This document shows positions 1 to 9,577 of a DNA stretch of 64,000 bases, piece after piece. The first letter of the stretch is position 1. Every line of letters begins with the position of its first letter. Both the position numbers and the translations under genes were made by a program. The stretch is from Azohydromonas sediminis (GTDB lineage: Bacteria > Pseudomonadota > Gammaproteobacteria > Burkholderiales > Burkholderiaceae_C): the NCBI RefSeq assembly GCF_003574675.1, contig NZ_QOAZ01000004.1, forward strand, positions 99,317 through 163,316. The letters run 5' to 3'. The notes beneath the pieces were generated by a model. It searched no databases. It saw nothing but the letters and a program-made list of their open reading frames with translations, and was not told the origin of the DNA.

Positions 1-333
1 ACCGCCAAGGTCGACGCGATGCGCGGGCGCGTCGGCGAGGCGCAGATGAACGCGATCTCGGTGCGCGTCGAGCTGCAGGCCGACTGCTTCGCCGGCGTGT
101 GGGCGCATCACTCGCAGCGCGGCAAGGACTGGCTCGAGCAGGGCGACCTCGAGGAGGCGATGAACGCCGCCGCGCAGATCGGCGACGACACGCTGCAGCA
201 CCGCAGCCAGGGCCGTGTGGTGCCCGACAGCTTCACCCACGGCACGAGCGCGCAGCGCCAGCGCTGGTTCCAGCGCGGCTACGCGAGCGGGCGCCTCGCG
301 CAGTGCGGCACCTTCGCGGCGCAGACGCTCTAG
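1..333 (+). CDS. ypfJ: Neutral zinc metallopeptidase, YpfJ/KPN_02809 family (C-terminal part)
   Basis: The reading frame is open from base 1 and stops at 333, so about 110 C-terminal residues are seen and the 5' part lies outside the window. The segment [19 protein letters not shown] followed by [10 protein letters not shown] and a tail with [19 protein letters not shown] is the typical end of the PF04228 putative neutral zinc metallopeptidases; the Glu of ELQAD is in the position of the third zinc ligand. The HEXXH active-site helix, expected upstream, is not visible. Family members are usually anchored by one N-terminal membrane segment; their substrate is unknown. Confidence 0.85.
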   Translation, partial: TAKVDAMRGRVGEAQMNAISVRVELQADCFAGVWAHHSQRGKDWLEQGDLEEAMNAAAQIGDDTLQHRSQGRVVPDSFTHGTSAQRQRWFQRGYASGRLAQCGTFAAQTL

Positions 334-452
334 CCGCGCCGGCCTGAGCCGCCGGTGCGGCACGCGCTGCGGGCCAGCCCGCATGGCGCGCGGCCGCGGC
401 CCGCGGCAGCATGGCTGCGGGCGTCGATCCTCGCTGGCGCCGGGAGACCCGC

Positions 453-2399
453 ATGCACCCCGCCCCCGCCCACGCCGCCGAGCGCCTCGCCGGCCTGCGC
501 GGTGCCGCCACCGGCAAGGTCGTCAGCGCGCACGACGCCGTGCAGCTCGTGCGCGACGGCGACACCGTCGCCACCGGCGGCTTCGTCGGCATCGGCTTCG
601 CCGAAGGGCTCGCCGTCGCGCTGGAAAAGCGCTTCCTCGCCACCGGCGCGCCGCGCGATCTGACGCTGGTCTACGCCGCGGGGCAGGGCGATGGCAAGAC
701 GCGCGGCCTGAACCACTTCGGCCACGACGGCATGGTCGCGCGCGTGATCGGTGGCCACTGGGGGCTCGTGCCGGCGCTGGGCCGGCTCGCGGTGGCCAAC
801 AAGATCGAGGCCTGGAACCTGCCGCAGGGCGTCATCAGCCACCTGTTTCGCGACATCGCCGCGGGCCGGCCGGGACACCTGACGAAAGTCGGGCTGGGCA
901 CCTTCGTCGACCCGCGCCACGGCGGCGCCCGCATGAACGAGCGCACGCCCGACACACGCGTGCGGCTGCTCGAGATCGACGGCCAGGAGTGTCTGTACTA
1001 CCCGGCGTTTCCGATCGACGTCGCGCTGATCCGCGGCACCACCGCCGACACCGACGGCAACGTCACGATGGAGCGCGAGGCGCTGACGCTCGAGGCGCTG
1101 GCCATCGCGATGGCGGTGCGCAACAGCGGCGGCATCGTCATCGTGCAGGTCGAGCGGCTGGCCGACGCGCGCACGCTGAGCCCGCGGCAGGTCAAGGTGC
1201 CGGGCGTGCTGGTCGACTGCGTCGTCGTCGCCGACGATCCCGCGCACCACTGGCAAACCTTCGCGACGCCGTACAGCGCGGCCTTCGCCGGCGAGATCCG
1301 CGTACCGGCCACGCACGTCGCCCCGATGGAGCCCGGCCTGCGCAAGACGGTCGCGCGGCGCGCGGCGATGGAGCTGCGCCCGAACCAGGTGGTCAACCTC
1401 GGCATCGGCATGCCCGAGGGGGTCGCGGCGGTCGCCGCCGAGGAGAAGGTGATCGACCTCATCACGCTGACCGCCGAGCCGGGCGTGATCGGCGGCGTGC
1501 CCGCCGGCGGGCTGAACTTCGGCGCCGCCGTCAACACGCAGGCCATCGTCGACCAGCCGTACCAGTTCGACTTCTACGACGGCGGCGGGCTCGACATCGC
1601 GTTCCTCGGTCTCGCGCAGGCCGACGCCGAGGGCAACGTCAACGTCAGCAAGTTCGGCCCCCGCCTGGCCGGTGCCGGCGGCTTCATCAACATCAGCCAG
1701 AACGCCAAGCGGCTGGTGTTCGTCGGCAGTTTCCTCGCCGGGCAGGGCGGACACACGCACCCGAAGTTCGTGCCGCAGGTCGAGCACCGCACCTTCAGCG
1801 GCCGCGAAGCCTTCAGGCGCGGCCAGCCGGTGCTGTACGTGACCGAGCGCGCCGTGTTTGGGCTGCACCCCGCGGGCCTCGAGCTGCTCGAGGTGGCTCC
1901 CGGCCTCGACGTGGAGCGCGACGTGCTCGCGCTGATGCAGTTCCGCCCGGTGATCGAGCGCGAGCCGGCAGTGATGGATGCGGCGATCTTCGCCGACGCG
2001 CCGATGGGTCTGCGCGCGCGGCTGCTGCTGCGCCCGCTGGCCGACCGCTTCACGTTCGACGCCGCGAGCCGCACGCTGTTCATCAACTTCGAGCGTCTTT
2101 CGATCCGCACGCGCGACGACGTCGAGGCGGTGCGCGCCGAGGTCGAGCGTCACGTCGCGCCGCTCGGCGAGCGGGTGTGGGCGGTCGTCAACTACGACCA
2201 CTTCTTCCTCGACCCGGCGGTCGAGGACGACTGGGTCGAGATGGTGCGCGACCTGGTGGCGCGCTACTACCGCAACGTCACGCGCTACAGCACGTCGGGC
2301 TTCCTGCGCGCCAAGCTCGGTCCGGCGCTGGCCGCGCGCGGCGTCGCGCCGCACATCTACGAGACGGCGCACGAGGCGCGCGCGCACCTGCGCGACTGA
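453..2399 (+). CDS. Fused two-domain family I acyl-CoA:carboxylate CoA-transferase (YdiF-like)
   Basis: The 648-residue protein carries both halves of a family I CoA-transferase in one chain: an alpha-type half with [12 protein letters not shown] near residue 45, and a beta-type half with [10 protein letters not shown] and the TAEPGVIGG motif. Glu342 of that motif is the expected catalytic glutamate that forms the glutamyl-CoA thioester. The E. coli homologue YdiF has about 530 residues; here roughly 110 extra C-terminal residues follow, an extension also known in some betaproteobacterial members. Substrate acids cannot be read from sequence (acetate, propionate or acetoacetate are typical). 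The start at 453 is chosen because GGGAGA lies 7 bases upstream; an in-frame ATG at 411 has no such site. Confidence 0.85.
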   Translation: MHPAPAHAAERLAGLRGAATGKVVSAHDAVQLVRDGDTVATGGFVGIGFAEGLAVALEKRFLATGAPRDLTLVYAAGQGDGKTRGLNHFGHDGMVARVIGGHWGLVPALGRLAVANKIEAWNLPQGVISHLFRDIAAGRPGHLTKVGLGTFVDPRHGGARMNERTPDTRVRLLEIDGQECLYYPAFPIDVALIRGTTADTDGNVTMEREALTLEALAIAMAVRNSGGIVIVQVERLADARTLSPRQVKVPGVLVDCVVVADDPAHHWQTFATPYSAAFAGEIRVPATHVAPMEPGLRKTVARRAAMELRPNQVVNLGIGMPEGVAAVAAEEKVIDLITLTAEPGVIGGVPAGGLNFGAAVNTQAIVDQPYQFDFYDGGGLDIAFLGLAQADAEGNVNVSKFGPRLAGAGGFINISQNAKRLVFVGSFLAGQGGHTHPKFVPQVEHRTFSGREAFRRGQPVLYVTERAVFGLHPAGLELLEVAPGLDVERDVLALMQFRPVIEREPAVMDAAIFADAPMGLRARLLLRPLADRFTFDAASRTLFINFERLSIRTRDDVEAVRAEVERHVAPLGERVWAVVNYDHFFLDPAVEDDWVEMVRDLVARYYRNVTRYSTSGFLRAKLGPALAARGVAPHIYETAHEARAHLRD

Positions 2400-2436
2400 C
2401 CTCCCACCGCCCGGCGCGAAGCCGCCACCCGCCCCG

Positions 2437-2706
2437 ATGGAGCCGATCCGGTCGCTGCTGCACCGCATCCAGTGGGACGAGGCCTTCGCCCGTGCCGAGT
2501 TCACGGTCGGCTACCGCGACCGCACGCGTGACGAATTGGTCACCGTGCCGTGGGAGCGCATCCGCCTCGAGCCGGGCAACGCCTTCTCGTTCACGGCGAT
2601 CGAGCCCGACGGTACGGTGCACGAGGTGCCGCTGCACCGCGTGCGCGAAGTGCGGCGCGACGGCCGGCTGATCTGGCAGCGGCACGTCGACGCCGACCAC
2701 CGGTGA
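2437..2706 (+). CDS. DUF504 / MJ1316-type RNA end-recognition domain protein
   Basis: The 89-residue protein is a single DUF504 domain: it opens with IRSLLHRIQWD, contains the FTVGYRDR strand and VPWERIRLEPGNAFSF, and ends with HRVREVRRDGRLIWQR, all matching family positions. The domain (PF04457) has been proposed to recognise cyclic RNA ends because it is fused to RNA-repair enzymes in other organisms; no repair partner is adjacent here. The gene lies 37 bases after the CoA-transferase gene and 111 bases before flgG, so it may be the last gene of the upstream transcript. Confidence 0.85.
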   Translation: MEPIRSLLHRIQWDEAFARAEFTVGYRDRTRDELVTVPWERIRLEPGNAFSFTAIEPDGTVHEVPLHRVREVRRDGRLIWQRHVDADHR

Positions 2707-2817
2707 GCGCGACGTCAGCGTCAACCCCCGAAGCACCCCGCTTTTTCGCCTCAATTCCGCCCGCAGCCGGCGCGCGCTTGGCCGGATCATCACCGCCACA
2801 CCCTCGGGAGCGTGCGC

Positions 2818-3600
2818 ATGATCCGTTCGTTGTGGATTTCGAAGACCGGCATGGAGGCCCAGCAGACGCAGCTGGACACGATCTCACACAACCTCGCCAA
2901 CGTGGCCACCAACGGCTTCAAGAAGGGCCACGTGGTGTTCGAGGACCTGATCTACCAGAACCTGCGCCAGGCCGGCGCCGCCACCGGCGAGCAGGGGATG
3001 CTGCCGACCGGGCTGCAGGTCGGCCTCGGCGTGCGCCCGGTGGCGACGTCGCGCACGTTCACGCAGGGCAACCTGCAGCAGACCGGCAACAACCTCGACG
3101 TCGCGATCAAGGGCAACGGCTTCTTCCAGATCCAGCGCGCCGACGGCAGCACGGCCTACACGCGCGACGGCGCGTTCCAGGTCAACGCCGACGGCCAGCT
3201 CGTGACCCACGCCGGCGACCTCGTGCAGCCCGGCATCACGGTGCCGGCCAACGCGCTGTCGCTGACGATCGCTGCCGACGGCACCGTCAGCGCCACCGTC
3301 CCCGGGCAGACCGCGCCGCAGGTGCTCGGCCAGCTGCAGCTGGCCAGCTTCGTCAACCCGGCCGGGCTCGACCCGCTGGGCGGCAACCTGTTCGGCGAGA
3401 CGGCGGCGTCGGGCGCGCCGAATGCCGGGGCGCCCGGCACCGACGGGCTGGGCGCGCTGCAGCAGGGCTTCGTCGAGACGAGCAACGTCAACGTCGTCGA
3501 GGAGCTGGTCGCGATGATTCAGACGCAGCGCGCCTACGAGCTCAACTCGAAGGCGATCCAGACCTCCGACCAGATGCTGCAGCGTCTGTCGCAGATCTGA
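2818..3600 (+). CDS. flgG: Flagellar basal-body distal rod protein FlgG
   Basis: The 260-residue product begins [16 protein letters not shown] and has the rod-protein signature [17 protein letters not shown] at residues 20-36. It ends with the conserved C-terminal helix [20 protein letters not shown], needed for helical packing of the rod. FlgG forms the distal rod that spans the periplasm inside the P and L rings. The ATG at 2818 is preferred to a GTG at 2812 because GGGAG ends 7 bases before it and family members begin at this Met. The gene is the first of flgGHIJKL here; flgB-F, which usually precede flgG in one operon, are absent upstream. Confidence 0.95.
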   Translation: MIRSLWISKTGMEAQQTQLDTISHNLANVATNGFKKGHVVFEDLIYQNLRQAGAATGEQGMLPTGLQVGLGVRPVATSRTFTQGNLQQTGNNLDVAIKGNGFFQIQRADGSTAYTRDGAFQVNADGQLVTHAGDLVQPGITVPANALSLTIAADGTVSATVPGQTAPQVLGQLQLASFVNPAGLDPLGGNLFGETAASGAPNAGAPGTDGLGALQQGFVETSNVNVVEELVAMIQTQRAYELNSKAIQTSDQMLQRLSQI

Positions 3601-3615
3601 GACGCAGGCCGTGGC

Positions 3616-4305
3616 ATGAAGACGCTGTTCGCTTTCGCGTGCGCCGCCGCGGCCGCCGTGCTCGGCGGCTGCGCGATGATGCAGCCGCCGCTGGTCGACG
3701 TCGCGCCGGTGCCCGCGGCGCTGGCCACGCCGCTGGCCACGCCCGTCGCACCGCCGCCGCCCGTTGCCGGCGCGATCTACCAGGCCGCGGCGTACCGCCC
3801 GCTGTTCGAGGACCACCGCGCGCGCCTGCCCGGCGACACGCTGAAGGTCGTCATCACCGAGCGCATCAGCGCCAGCGCGCGCTCGACGAGCTCGGTCGAC
3901 AAGTCGGGCAGCGTCGAGGCCGGCATCACGTCGCTGCCGTGGTTCGGCGCCGCGTCCAAGCTCAGCCGGCTCAACGCCGAGGGCAGCAGCAGCAACACCT
4001 TCGCCGGCAAGGGCGCCACCGAGAGCACCAACGCGTTCAGCGGCACGATCACCGCCGTCGTCACCGGCGTGCTGCCCAACGGCCACCTGCTGATCGCCGG
4101 CGAGAAGCAGATCGGCGTCAACGCCAACGTCGACGTGCTGCGCTTCTCGGGCCAGGTCGACCCGCGCGCGATCCAGCCGGGCAACAGCGTGCCGAGCACG
4201 CAGATCGCCAACGTGCGCGTCGAGCAGCGCAGCCACGGCCAGCAGGCCGACGCGCAGGTCATCGGCTGGCTGGCGCGCTTCTTCCTCAACGTGCTGCCGA
4301 TCTGA
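3616..4305 (+). CDS. flgH: Flagellar L-ring lipoprotein FlgH
   Basis: The 229-residue protein starts with a lipoprotein signal peptide and lipobox LGGC (Cys19), consistent with outer-membrane anchoring of the L-ring. The segment LFEDHRARLPGDTLKVVITE and the later AVVTGVLPNGHLLIAGEKQI are typical of FlgH. Length matches the family (about 220-240). The gene follows flgG by 15 bases and precedes flgI by 5 bases, so the P- and L-ring genes are co-transcribed. A Pro/Ala/Val-rich linker occupies residues 25-50 before the conserved domain. Confidence 0.95.
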   Translation: MKTLFAFACAAAAAVLGGCAMMQPPLVDVAPVPAALATPLATPVAPPPPVAGAIYQAAAYRPLFEDHRARLPGDTLKVVITERISASARSTSSVDKSGSVEAGITSLPWFGAASKLSRLNAEGSSSNTFAGKGATESTNAFSGTITAVVTGVLPNGHLLIAGEKQIGVNANVDVLRFSGQVDPRAIQPGNSVPSTQIANVRVEQRSHGQQADAQVIGWLARFFLNVLPI

Positions 4306-4310
4306 GTGCG

Positions 4311-5498
4311 ATGCATCCCGTGACCTCGTCCGTCTTCGCGCGCGTGCGAGCGCAGCGCCTGCCGCAGCGCGCGCTCGACGCCGTCGCGCGCACGGCCGTC
4401 GTGCTCGCCGCGCTGGCCGCCAGCGCCGCGCTGTGGTGGCCCGCCGGTGCGCAGGCCGCTTCGCGCATCAAGGACCTCGCCGCCGTGCAGGGCGTGCGGC
4501 CGAACCAGCTCGTCGGCTACGGCCTCGTCGTCGGGCTCGACGGCACCGGCGACCAGACGACGCAGTCGCCGTTCACCGCGCAAAGCCTCGGCGCGATGCT
4601 GCAGCAGATGGGCGTCACGCTGCCGAGCGGCGTCTCGCTGCAGCCGAAGAACGTCGCCGCCGTGATGGTCACGGCCATGCTGCCGCCGTTCGCGCAGCCG
4701 GGCCAGGCGATCGACGTCACGGTCTCGTCGGTGGGCAATGCGAAGAGCCTGCGCGGCGGCATGCTGATCGCCACGCCGCTCAAGGGCGCCGACGGCCAGG
4801 TCTACGCGATCGCGCAGGGCAGCCTGCTGGTGGGCGGCGCCGGCGCCTCGGCCGGCGGCTCCAAGGTGCAGATCAACCACCTGAGCGCCGGGCGCATCCC
4901 GCAGGGCGCCACCGTCGAGCGCGGCGTGCCCACGCCGCTGCTGGCGGGCGACCACCTGCAGCTCGATCTCAACGCCGCCGACTTCGCCACCGCGCGCGCG
5001 GTGGCCGACGCGATCAACCGCGCCAAGGGCGACGGCACCGCGGTCGCGCTCGACGGGCGCGTCGTGCGCGTGCGCGCGCCGGCCGACCCGGGCGCGCGCG
5101 TGGCCTTCCTCGCCGACATCGAGAACCTGCCGCTCGAGCTCGCGAAGCCCGCGGCCAAGGTCGTGCTCAACGCGCGCACCGGCTCGGTCGTGATGAACGA
5201 GACCGTCACGCTCGGCGCCTGCGCGGTCGCGCACGGCAGCCTCGCGGTGACGATCAGCTCGACACCGGTGGTCAGCCAGCCCGCGCCGTTCGGCCGCGGC
5301 GACACCGTGGTCGCCGAGAAGGCCGACGTCGCGATCACGCAGCAAGGCGGCGCGCTGGTGCAGATGCCCGAGGGCGCCAAGCTCGCCGACGTCGTCAAGG
5401 CGCTCAACGTGCTCGGCGCGACGCCGCAGGATCTGCTCGCGATCCTGCAGGCGATGAAGGCTGCCGGCGCGCTGAAGGCCGAGATCGAGGTGATCTGA
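4311..5498 (+). CDS. flgI: Flagellar P-ring protein FlgI
   Basis: The product has 395 residues with an unusually long N-terminal leader: a basic stretch, then a hydrophobic core ending AGAQA near residue 50, which looks like the signal-peptidase site for export to the periplasm. The mature part begins SRIKDLAAVQGVRPNQLVGY and carries GLVVGLDGTGDQT, hallmarks of FlgI. The end, with LNVLGATPQDLLAILQAMK and GALKAEIEVI, is also family-typical. FlgI builds the ring in the peptidoglycan layer around the rod and depends on the FlgJ/FlgA machinery. It is separated from flgJ by only 2 bases. Confidence 0.95.
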   Translation: MHPVTSSVFARVRAQRLPQRALDAVARTAVVLAALAASAALWWPAGAQAASRIKDLAAVQGVRPNQLVGYGLVVGLDGTGDQTTQSPFTAQSLGAMLQQMGVTLPSGVSLQPKNVAAVMVTAMLPPFAQPGQAIDVTVSSVGNAKSLRGGMLIATPLKGADGQVYAIAQGSLLVGGAGASAGGSKVQINHLSAGRIPQGATVERGVPTPLLAGDHLQLDLNAADFATARAVADAINRAKGDGTAVALDGRVVRVRAPADPGARVAFLADIENLPLELAKPAAKVVLNARTGSVVMNETVTLGACAVAHGSLAVTISSTPVVSQPAPFGRGDTVVAEKADVAITQQGGALVQMPEGAKLADVVKALNVLGATPQDLLAILQAMKAAGALKAEIEVI

Positions 5499-5500
5499 CG

Positions 5501-6397
5501 ATGGCGCTCGCCCCGCTGCCCGGACTCGCCACCGACGCGCGCTCGGTCGACGGGCTGCGCACGCTCGCCAGCCGCGACCCGCAAGCCGCGGTGAAGGAGG
5601 TCGCGAAGCAGTTCGAGTCGCTGTTCATGCAGGAGCTGCTCAAGAGCATGCGCCAGGCGACGATGAACTCGGGGCTGCTCGACAACTCGGCCAGCGAGCT
5701 CGGCACCGAAATGCTCGACGCGCAGTACGCGCAGAAGATGAGCGGCCTGCCCGGCGGGCTGGCCGACGTGATCGCGCGCCAGATCGCGCGCCAGATGGGG
5801 CTGCCCGCCGACACCCGCACGTCGGCGCCGGCTGTGCCCGCCGCGGCACCTGGTACGCCCGCGACGCCAGCGGCTGCGGCCGACGCCGCCGCGCCGCGTG
5901 CCGCGCGCCCCGCCAGCGGCGACAGCCGCCACGAGTTCATCGCCCGCCACGAACAGGCGGCCAAGGCCGCCGAGGCGGCCACCGGCATCCCGGCAACCTT
6001 CCTGCTCGCGCAGGCCGCGCTCGAGACCGGCTGGGGCCGGCGCGACATCCGCATGGCCGACGGCACGCCGTCGCACAACGTGTTCGGCATCAAGGCCACG
6101 CCGGGCTGGAGCGGTCCGGTGGCCGAGGTGACGACGACCGAGTACCTCGGCGGCGTCGCGCGCAAGGTCAAGGCCAGGTTCCGTGCCTACGCGAGCGTCG
6201 ACGAGGCCTTCGCCGACTACGCGCGGCTGATGACGCGCACCAAGCGCTACGCGCAGGTGATCGCGCAGGCGCAGACCGCGCACGGCTTCGCGCAGGGGCT
6301 GCAGCGCGCCGGCTACGCGACCGACCCGGCCTACGCGACCAAGCTGGCCAGCGTCATCGACACGACGCTGCGCGTGCAGCGCACGCTGAGCGCCTGA
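5501..6397 (+). CDS. flgJ: FlgJ, rod cap and peptidoglycan hydrolase
   Basis: The 298-residue protein has two domains. Residues 30-105 form the rod-binding/capping domain, with EVAKQFESLFMQELLKSMR and the following DAQYAQKMSG helix. After an Ala/Pro-rich linker (about 110-145), residues 150-298 form a glucosaminidase/muramidase domain with LLAQAALETGWGRR, where the Glu of LETGWG is the expected catalytic acid, and HNVFGIKA. This dual-domain form is typical of beta- and gammaproteobacteria, where FlgJ opens the murein for the rod. No signal peptide is seen, as expected for an export-apparatus substrate. Confidence 0.95.
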   Translation: MALAPLPGLATDARSVDGLRTLASRDPQAAVKEVAKQFESLFMQELLKSMRQATMNSGLLDNSASELGTEMLDAQYAQKMSGLPGGLADVIARQIARQMGLPADTRTSAPAVPAAAPGTPATPAAAADAAAPRAARPASGDSRHEFIARHEQAAKAAEAATGIPATFLLAQAALETGWGRRDIRMADGTPSHNVFGIKATPGWSGPVAEVTTTEYLGGVARKVKARFRAYASVDEAFADYARLMTRTKRYAQVIAQAQTAHGFAQGLQRAGYATDPAYATKLASVIDTTLRVQRTLSA

Positions 6398-6407
6398 GGA
6401 CGACGCG

Positions 6408-8366
6408 ATGGCTTCGGCACTGATGAGCCTGGGCACGCGCGCGATGGCCGCGGCGATGGCGCAGCTGCAGACGACGAGCCACAACATCGCCAACGCCAGC
6501 GTCGCCGGCTACTCGCGCCAGGAGGTCGAGCTCGCGACCTCGAAGGGCCAGTTCACCGGCGCCGGCTTCTTCGGCAAGGGCGTCGACGTGGCGACCGTCA
6601 AGCGCGCGCACGACGAGTTCCTCACGCGCGAAGCGGCGGTCGCGGCGTCGCTGGCCGCCGGCGACAAGGCGCGCCACGAGCAGCTCGTGCGCCTCGAGAA
6701 CGCGTTTCCGACCGGCGAGCAGGGCGTGGGCTACGCCGCCGGCCAGCTGCTCAACGCGATGGTCGACCTCGCGAGCCGCCCGCAGGACATCTCGACGCGC
6801 GAAGTCGTGCTCGCGCGCGCGCAGGAGGTGGCCGCGCGCTTCGCGACCGCCGGCCGCCAGTTCGACGCGCTGCAGGCCGGCGTCGCGCAGGACCTGAAGA
6901 ACGCGGTGGCCAGCGTCAACGAGATCGCGCAGCGCATCGCCGACGTGAACCAGCAGATCGCGTCGATGCAGGGCTTCGGCCACGCGCCGAACGACCTGCT
7001 CGACGAGCGCGACCGGCTGGTGCAGCAGCTCAGCGGCTTCGTCGCCGTGACGACGATCCCGGCCGACGACGGCGCGCTGGGCGTCTTCATCGCCGGGGGC
7101 CAGCGGCTCGTGCTCGGCAACCAGGCGCAAGAGCTCGTCGTCACGCCCGACGCGATGGACCCGTCGCGCGCGGCGATCGGCATCGAGGAAACCAACGGTG
7201 TGCGCCCGCTGTCGGCCGCGCTGCTCAGCGCCGGCTCGATCGGCGGGCTGCTGCGCTTCCAGAACGAGGACCTCGTCGCCGCGCGCACGTCGGTCGGCCA
7301 GATGGCGCTGGCCTTCGCGTCGCGCGTCAACGAGCAGCTCTCGCTCGGGCTGGACCTCAACGGCAACGCCGGCGCGGCCCTGTTCGCCGACCTGCGCGCC
7401 ACGGCTGCGCTGGCGGCGGCGACCAACGGCGGCAGCGCCGCGATCGACGTCTTCGCGCACCGGCCGGCGCAGGTGCCGGCCGAGGAGTACGAGCTGCGCT
7501 ACGACGGCGCGTCGTGGCAGCTCACGCGCACCGACGGCAGCACGCCGGCCGGCGGGCCCTACACCTTCACCGACGCGGCGCTGGCCGCCGGCGTCGCGAT
7601 CGACGCGCTGGGCCTGACGCTGCAGCGCAGCGGTGCGGCGGCGGCGGGTGACCGCTTCCTGTTGCAGCCGGTCTCGCGGGTGGCCGGCGAGATGACGCGC
7701 GTGCTCACCGATCCGCGCGGCATCGCGGCCGCGTCGCCGCTGACGGCCACCGCCCACCCGGCCAACGCCGGCAGCGCCGGCGTCGGCGCGCTGACGATGA
7801 CAGCGCCGCTGGCCTCCAGCGACGCGGTGCAGATCACCTTCGGGGCCGTCGTGCCCGGCACGCCGCCCGCGCCCGACGGTGTGGCCTACACGTGGACGCG
7901 CGGCGCGGCCAGCGGCGCCGGCACCTGGACGCCGGGGCAGCCGCTGGCGATCGGCGAGTTCACGCTCGCGCTCACCGGCGTGCCGGTGGCCGGCGACGTG
8001 ATCGACGTCGCGCCGACCGAATTCCCGCTCAGCAGCAACGGCAACGCGATGGCGCTGGCGGCGCTGCGCGACGAGACCTTCGTCGGCCGTCGCGCCGACG
8101 GCAGCGGCGGCGAGACGGTCACCGACGCCTACGCCAGCGCGATGGCCGGCATCGGCGTGCGCGTGCAAAGCGCCGCCACCGCGGCCGAGATCTCGGCGTC
8201 GGTGAAGGTCGCTGCCGACCGGCTGCGCGAGGCGAAGTCCGGCGTCAACCTCGACGAGGAAGCGGCGCGGCTGATCCAGTTCCAGCAGAGCTACCAGGCC
8301 GCGGCCAAGGTGCTGCAGGTCGCACAGCAGATCTTCGAGACGCTGCTGTCGACGGCGGCGCGCTGA
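6408..8366 (+). CDS. flgK: Flagellar hook-associated protein 1 FlgK
   Basis: The 652-residue product has the N-terminal axial-protein signature LQTTSHNIANASVAGYSRQE (residues 22-41). It also has the DxRDRLVQQLSG-like element DERDRLVQQLSGFV near residue 200 and the C-terminal coiled helix GVNLDEEAARLIQFQQSYQAAAKVLQ typical of FlgK. FlgK joins hook to filament together with FlgL. The central 350 residues are variable and Ala/Gly/Thr-rich, making it longer than enteric FlgK (about 550). The gene follows flgJ by 10 bases and precedes flgL by 15 bases. Confidence 0.95.
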   Translation: MASALMSLGTRAMAAAMAQLQTTSHNIANASVAGYSRQEVELATSKGQFTGAGFFGKGVDVATVKRAHDEFLTREAAVAASLAAGDKARHEQLVRLENAFPTGEQGVGYAAGQLLNAMVDLASRPQDISTREVVLARAQEVAARFATAGRQFDALQAGVAQDLKNAVASVNEIAQRIADVNQQIASMQGFGHAPNDLLDERDRLVQQLSGFVAVTTIPADDGALGVFIAGGQRLVLGNQAQELVVTPDAMDPSRAAIGIEETNGVRPLSAALLSAGSIGGLLRFQNEDLVAARTSVGQMALAFASRVNEQLSLGLDLNGNAGAALFADLRATAALAAATNGGSAAIDVFAHRPAQVPAEEYELRYDGASWQLTRTDGSTPAGGPYTFTDAALAAGVAIDALGLTLQRSGAAAAGDRFLLQPVSRVAGEMTRVLTDPRGIAAASPLTATAHPANAGSAGVGALTMTAPLASSDAVQITFGAVVPGTPPAPDGVAYTWTRGAASGAGTWTPGQPLAIGEFTLALTGVPVAGDVIDVAPTEFPLSSNGNAMALAALRDETFVGRRADGSGGETVTDAYASAMAGIGVRVQSAATAAEISASVKVAADRLREAKSGVNLDEEAARLIQFQQSYQAAAKVLQVAQQIFETLLSTAAR

Positions 8367-8381
8367 CCACGGGGCTGACCG

Positions 8382-9572
8382 ATGCGTGTGACCACCGCCT
8401 ACACCTTCAACGCCAGCGTCGACGAGCTGCAGCGTCGCCAGCAGGGCCTGGCCGAGGCGCAGCTGCAGCTGACCAGCGGCAAGCGCGTGCAGCGCGCGAG
8501 CGACGACCCCACTGCGGCGGCGCGCGCCGAGCGCGCGCTGGCCAGCGTCGCGCGCAGCGACGCTGACCAGCGCGCCCTCGAGGCCAGCCGCAACGCGATG
8601 ACGCTGACCGAGTCGGCGCTCGGCGACGCCGGCGAGCTGCTGCAGCAGGCGCGCGAGGCGATGGTCGCCGCCGGCAACCCCACCTACAGCGACGCCGAGC
8701 GCGCCGGCCTGGCCGAGAAGCTGAAGAACCTGCGCGCGCAGCTGCTCGCGGTGGCCAACCGCAGCGACGGCGCCGGCGGCTTCCTGTTCGCCGGCCAGGG
8801 CGCCGGGCAGGCCCCGTTCGTCGACGCACCGGGCGGGGTCGTCTACCGCGGCACCGGCGGCGGCGTCGACACCGCCAGCGCCGAGCCGCTGCCGCTGACC
8901 GTCGACGGCCGCAACGCGTGGATGAACGCGTGGAGCGGCAACGGCAGCTTCGTCACCGACAACGTCAACAGTACGACGGCCTACGTCGACGCGGGTCAGG
9001 TCAGCGACCCGTCGGCACTGACCGGCGAGCCCTACCGCATCGTCTTCGGCGCCGGCGGCACGACGTACGACGTCCTGCGCGGCGACCCGCTCGCCCCTTA
9101 CCTCAGCGCGCAGCCGTTCACGCCGGGCAAGGCGATCGAGATCGACGGCATGGCGTTCACGATCGGCGGTGCGCCCGCCGCCGGCGACACCTTCGAGCTG
9201 CACCCGTCGCGGCCCGAGCTCGGCGTGTTCGACGTGCTCGACCGCGCGATCGCCGAACTCGCGACACCGCTGCGCACCCCCGCGCAGGTCACGCAGACGG
9301 TGGCGCGCACGCTGCGCGACCTCGACGCATCGATGGGCGCGCTGCAGGGGCTGCGCGCGGCGGTGGGCGAGGTGCTCAACCGCACCGACATGGTCGAGGG
9401 GCGCGTCGCGGCGCAGAAGCTGCACGGCCAGACCGAGCGCAGCAACGCCGAGGACCTCGACATGGTGCAGGCGATCTCCGACTTCCAGAACCGCCAGACC
9501 GGCTACGACGCCGCGCTGAAGGCCTACTCGATCGTGCAGCGCATGTCGCTGTTCCAGTACCTCAACGGCTGA
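8382..9572 (+). CDS. flgL: Flagellar hook-associated protein 3 FlgL
   Basis: The 396-residue protein has flagellin-type ends. The N-terminal part reads RVTTAYTFNASVDELQRRQ, with QLTSGKRVQRASDDP around residues 28-43. The C-terminal part has NAEDLDMVQAISDFQNRQTG and YDAALKAYSIVQRMSLFQYL. FlgL forms the second junction layer between hook and filament. The central region, about residues 130-270, is a variable D2-like insertion. It is the last structural gene of the flgG-L run; the HDOD gene starts 5 bases later, so the transcript probably continues. Confidence 0.95.
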   Translation: MRVTTAYTFNASVDELQRRQQGLAEAQLQLTSGKRVQRASDDPTAAARAERALASVARSDADQRALEASRNAMTLTESALGDAGELLQQAREAMVAAGNPTYSDAERAGLAEKLKNLRAQLLAVANRSDGAGGFLFAGQGAGQAPFVDAPGGVVYRGTGGGVDTASAEPLPLTVDGRNAWMNAWSGNGSFVTDNVNSTTAYVDAGQVSDPSALTGEPYRIVFGAGGTTYDVLRGDPLAPYLSAQPFTPGKAIEIDGMAFTIGGAPAAGDTFELHPSRPELGVFDVLDRAIAELATPLRTPAQVTQTVARTLRDLDASMGALQGLRAAVGEVLNRTDMVEGRVAAQKLHGQTERSNAEDLDMVQAISDFQNRQTGYDAALKAYSIVQRMSLFQYLNG

Positions 9573-9577
9573 GCGCC

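Noticed and set aside
330..2504. Long minus-strand open frame opposite the CoA-transferase gene
   Set aside because: It is a shadow frame caused by high GC; its translation is His/Arg/Asp-rich without any family pattern, whereas the plus frame is a clear CoA-transferase.
2707..2817. Sigma-28 or sigma-54 promoter before flgG (TCAATTCC and GCCGGATCA look like half-sites)
   Set aside because: The two half-sites are 22 bases apart instead of about 11, and no GG-N10-GC sigma-54 pair was found.
6354..9425. Minus-strand frame of over 1000 codons opposite flgK and flgL
   Set aside because: Low-complexity Arg/Ala/Val composition and full overlap with well-recognised flagellar genes show it is a codon-bias artefact.
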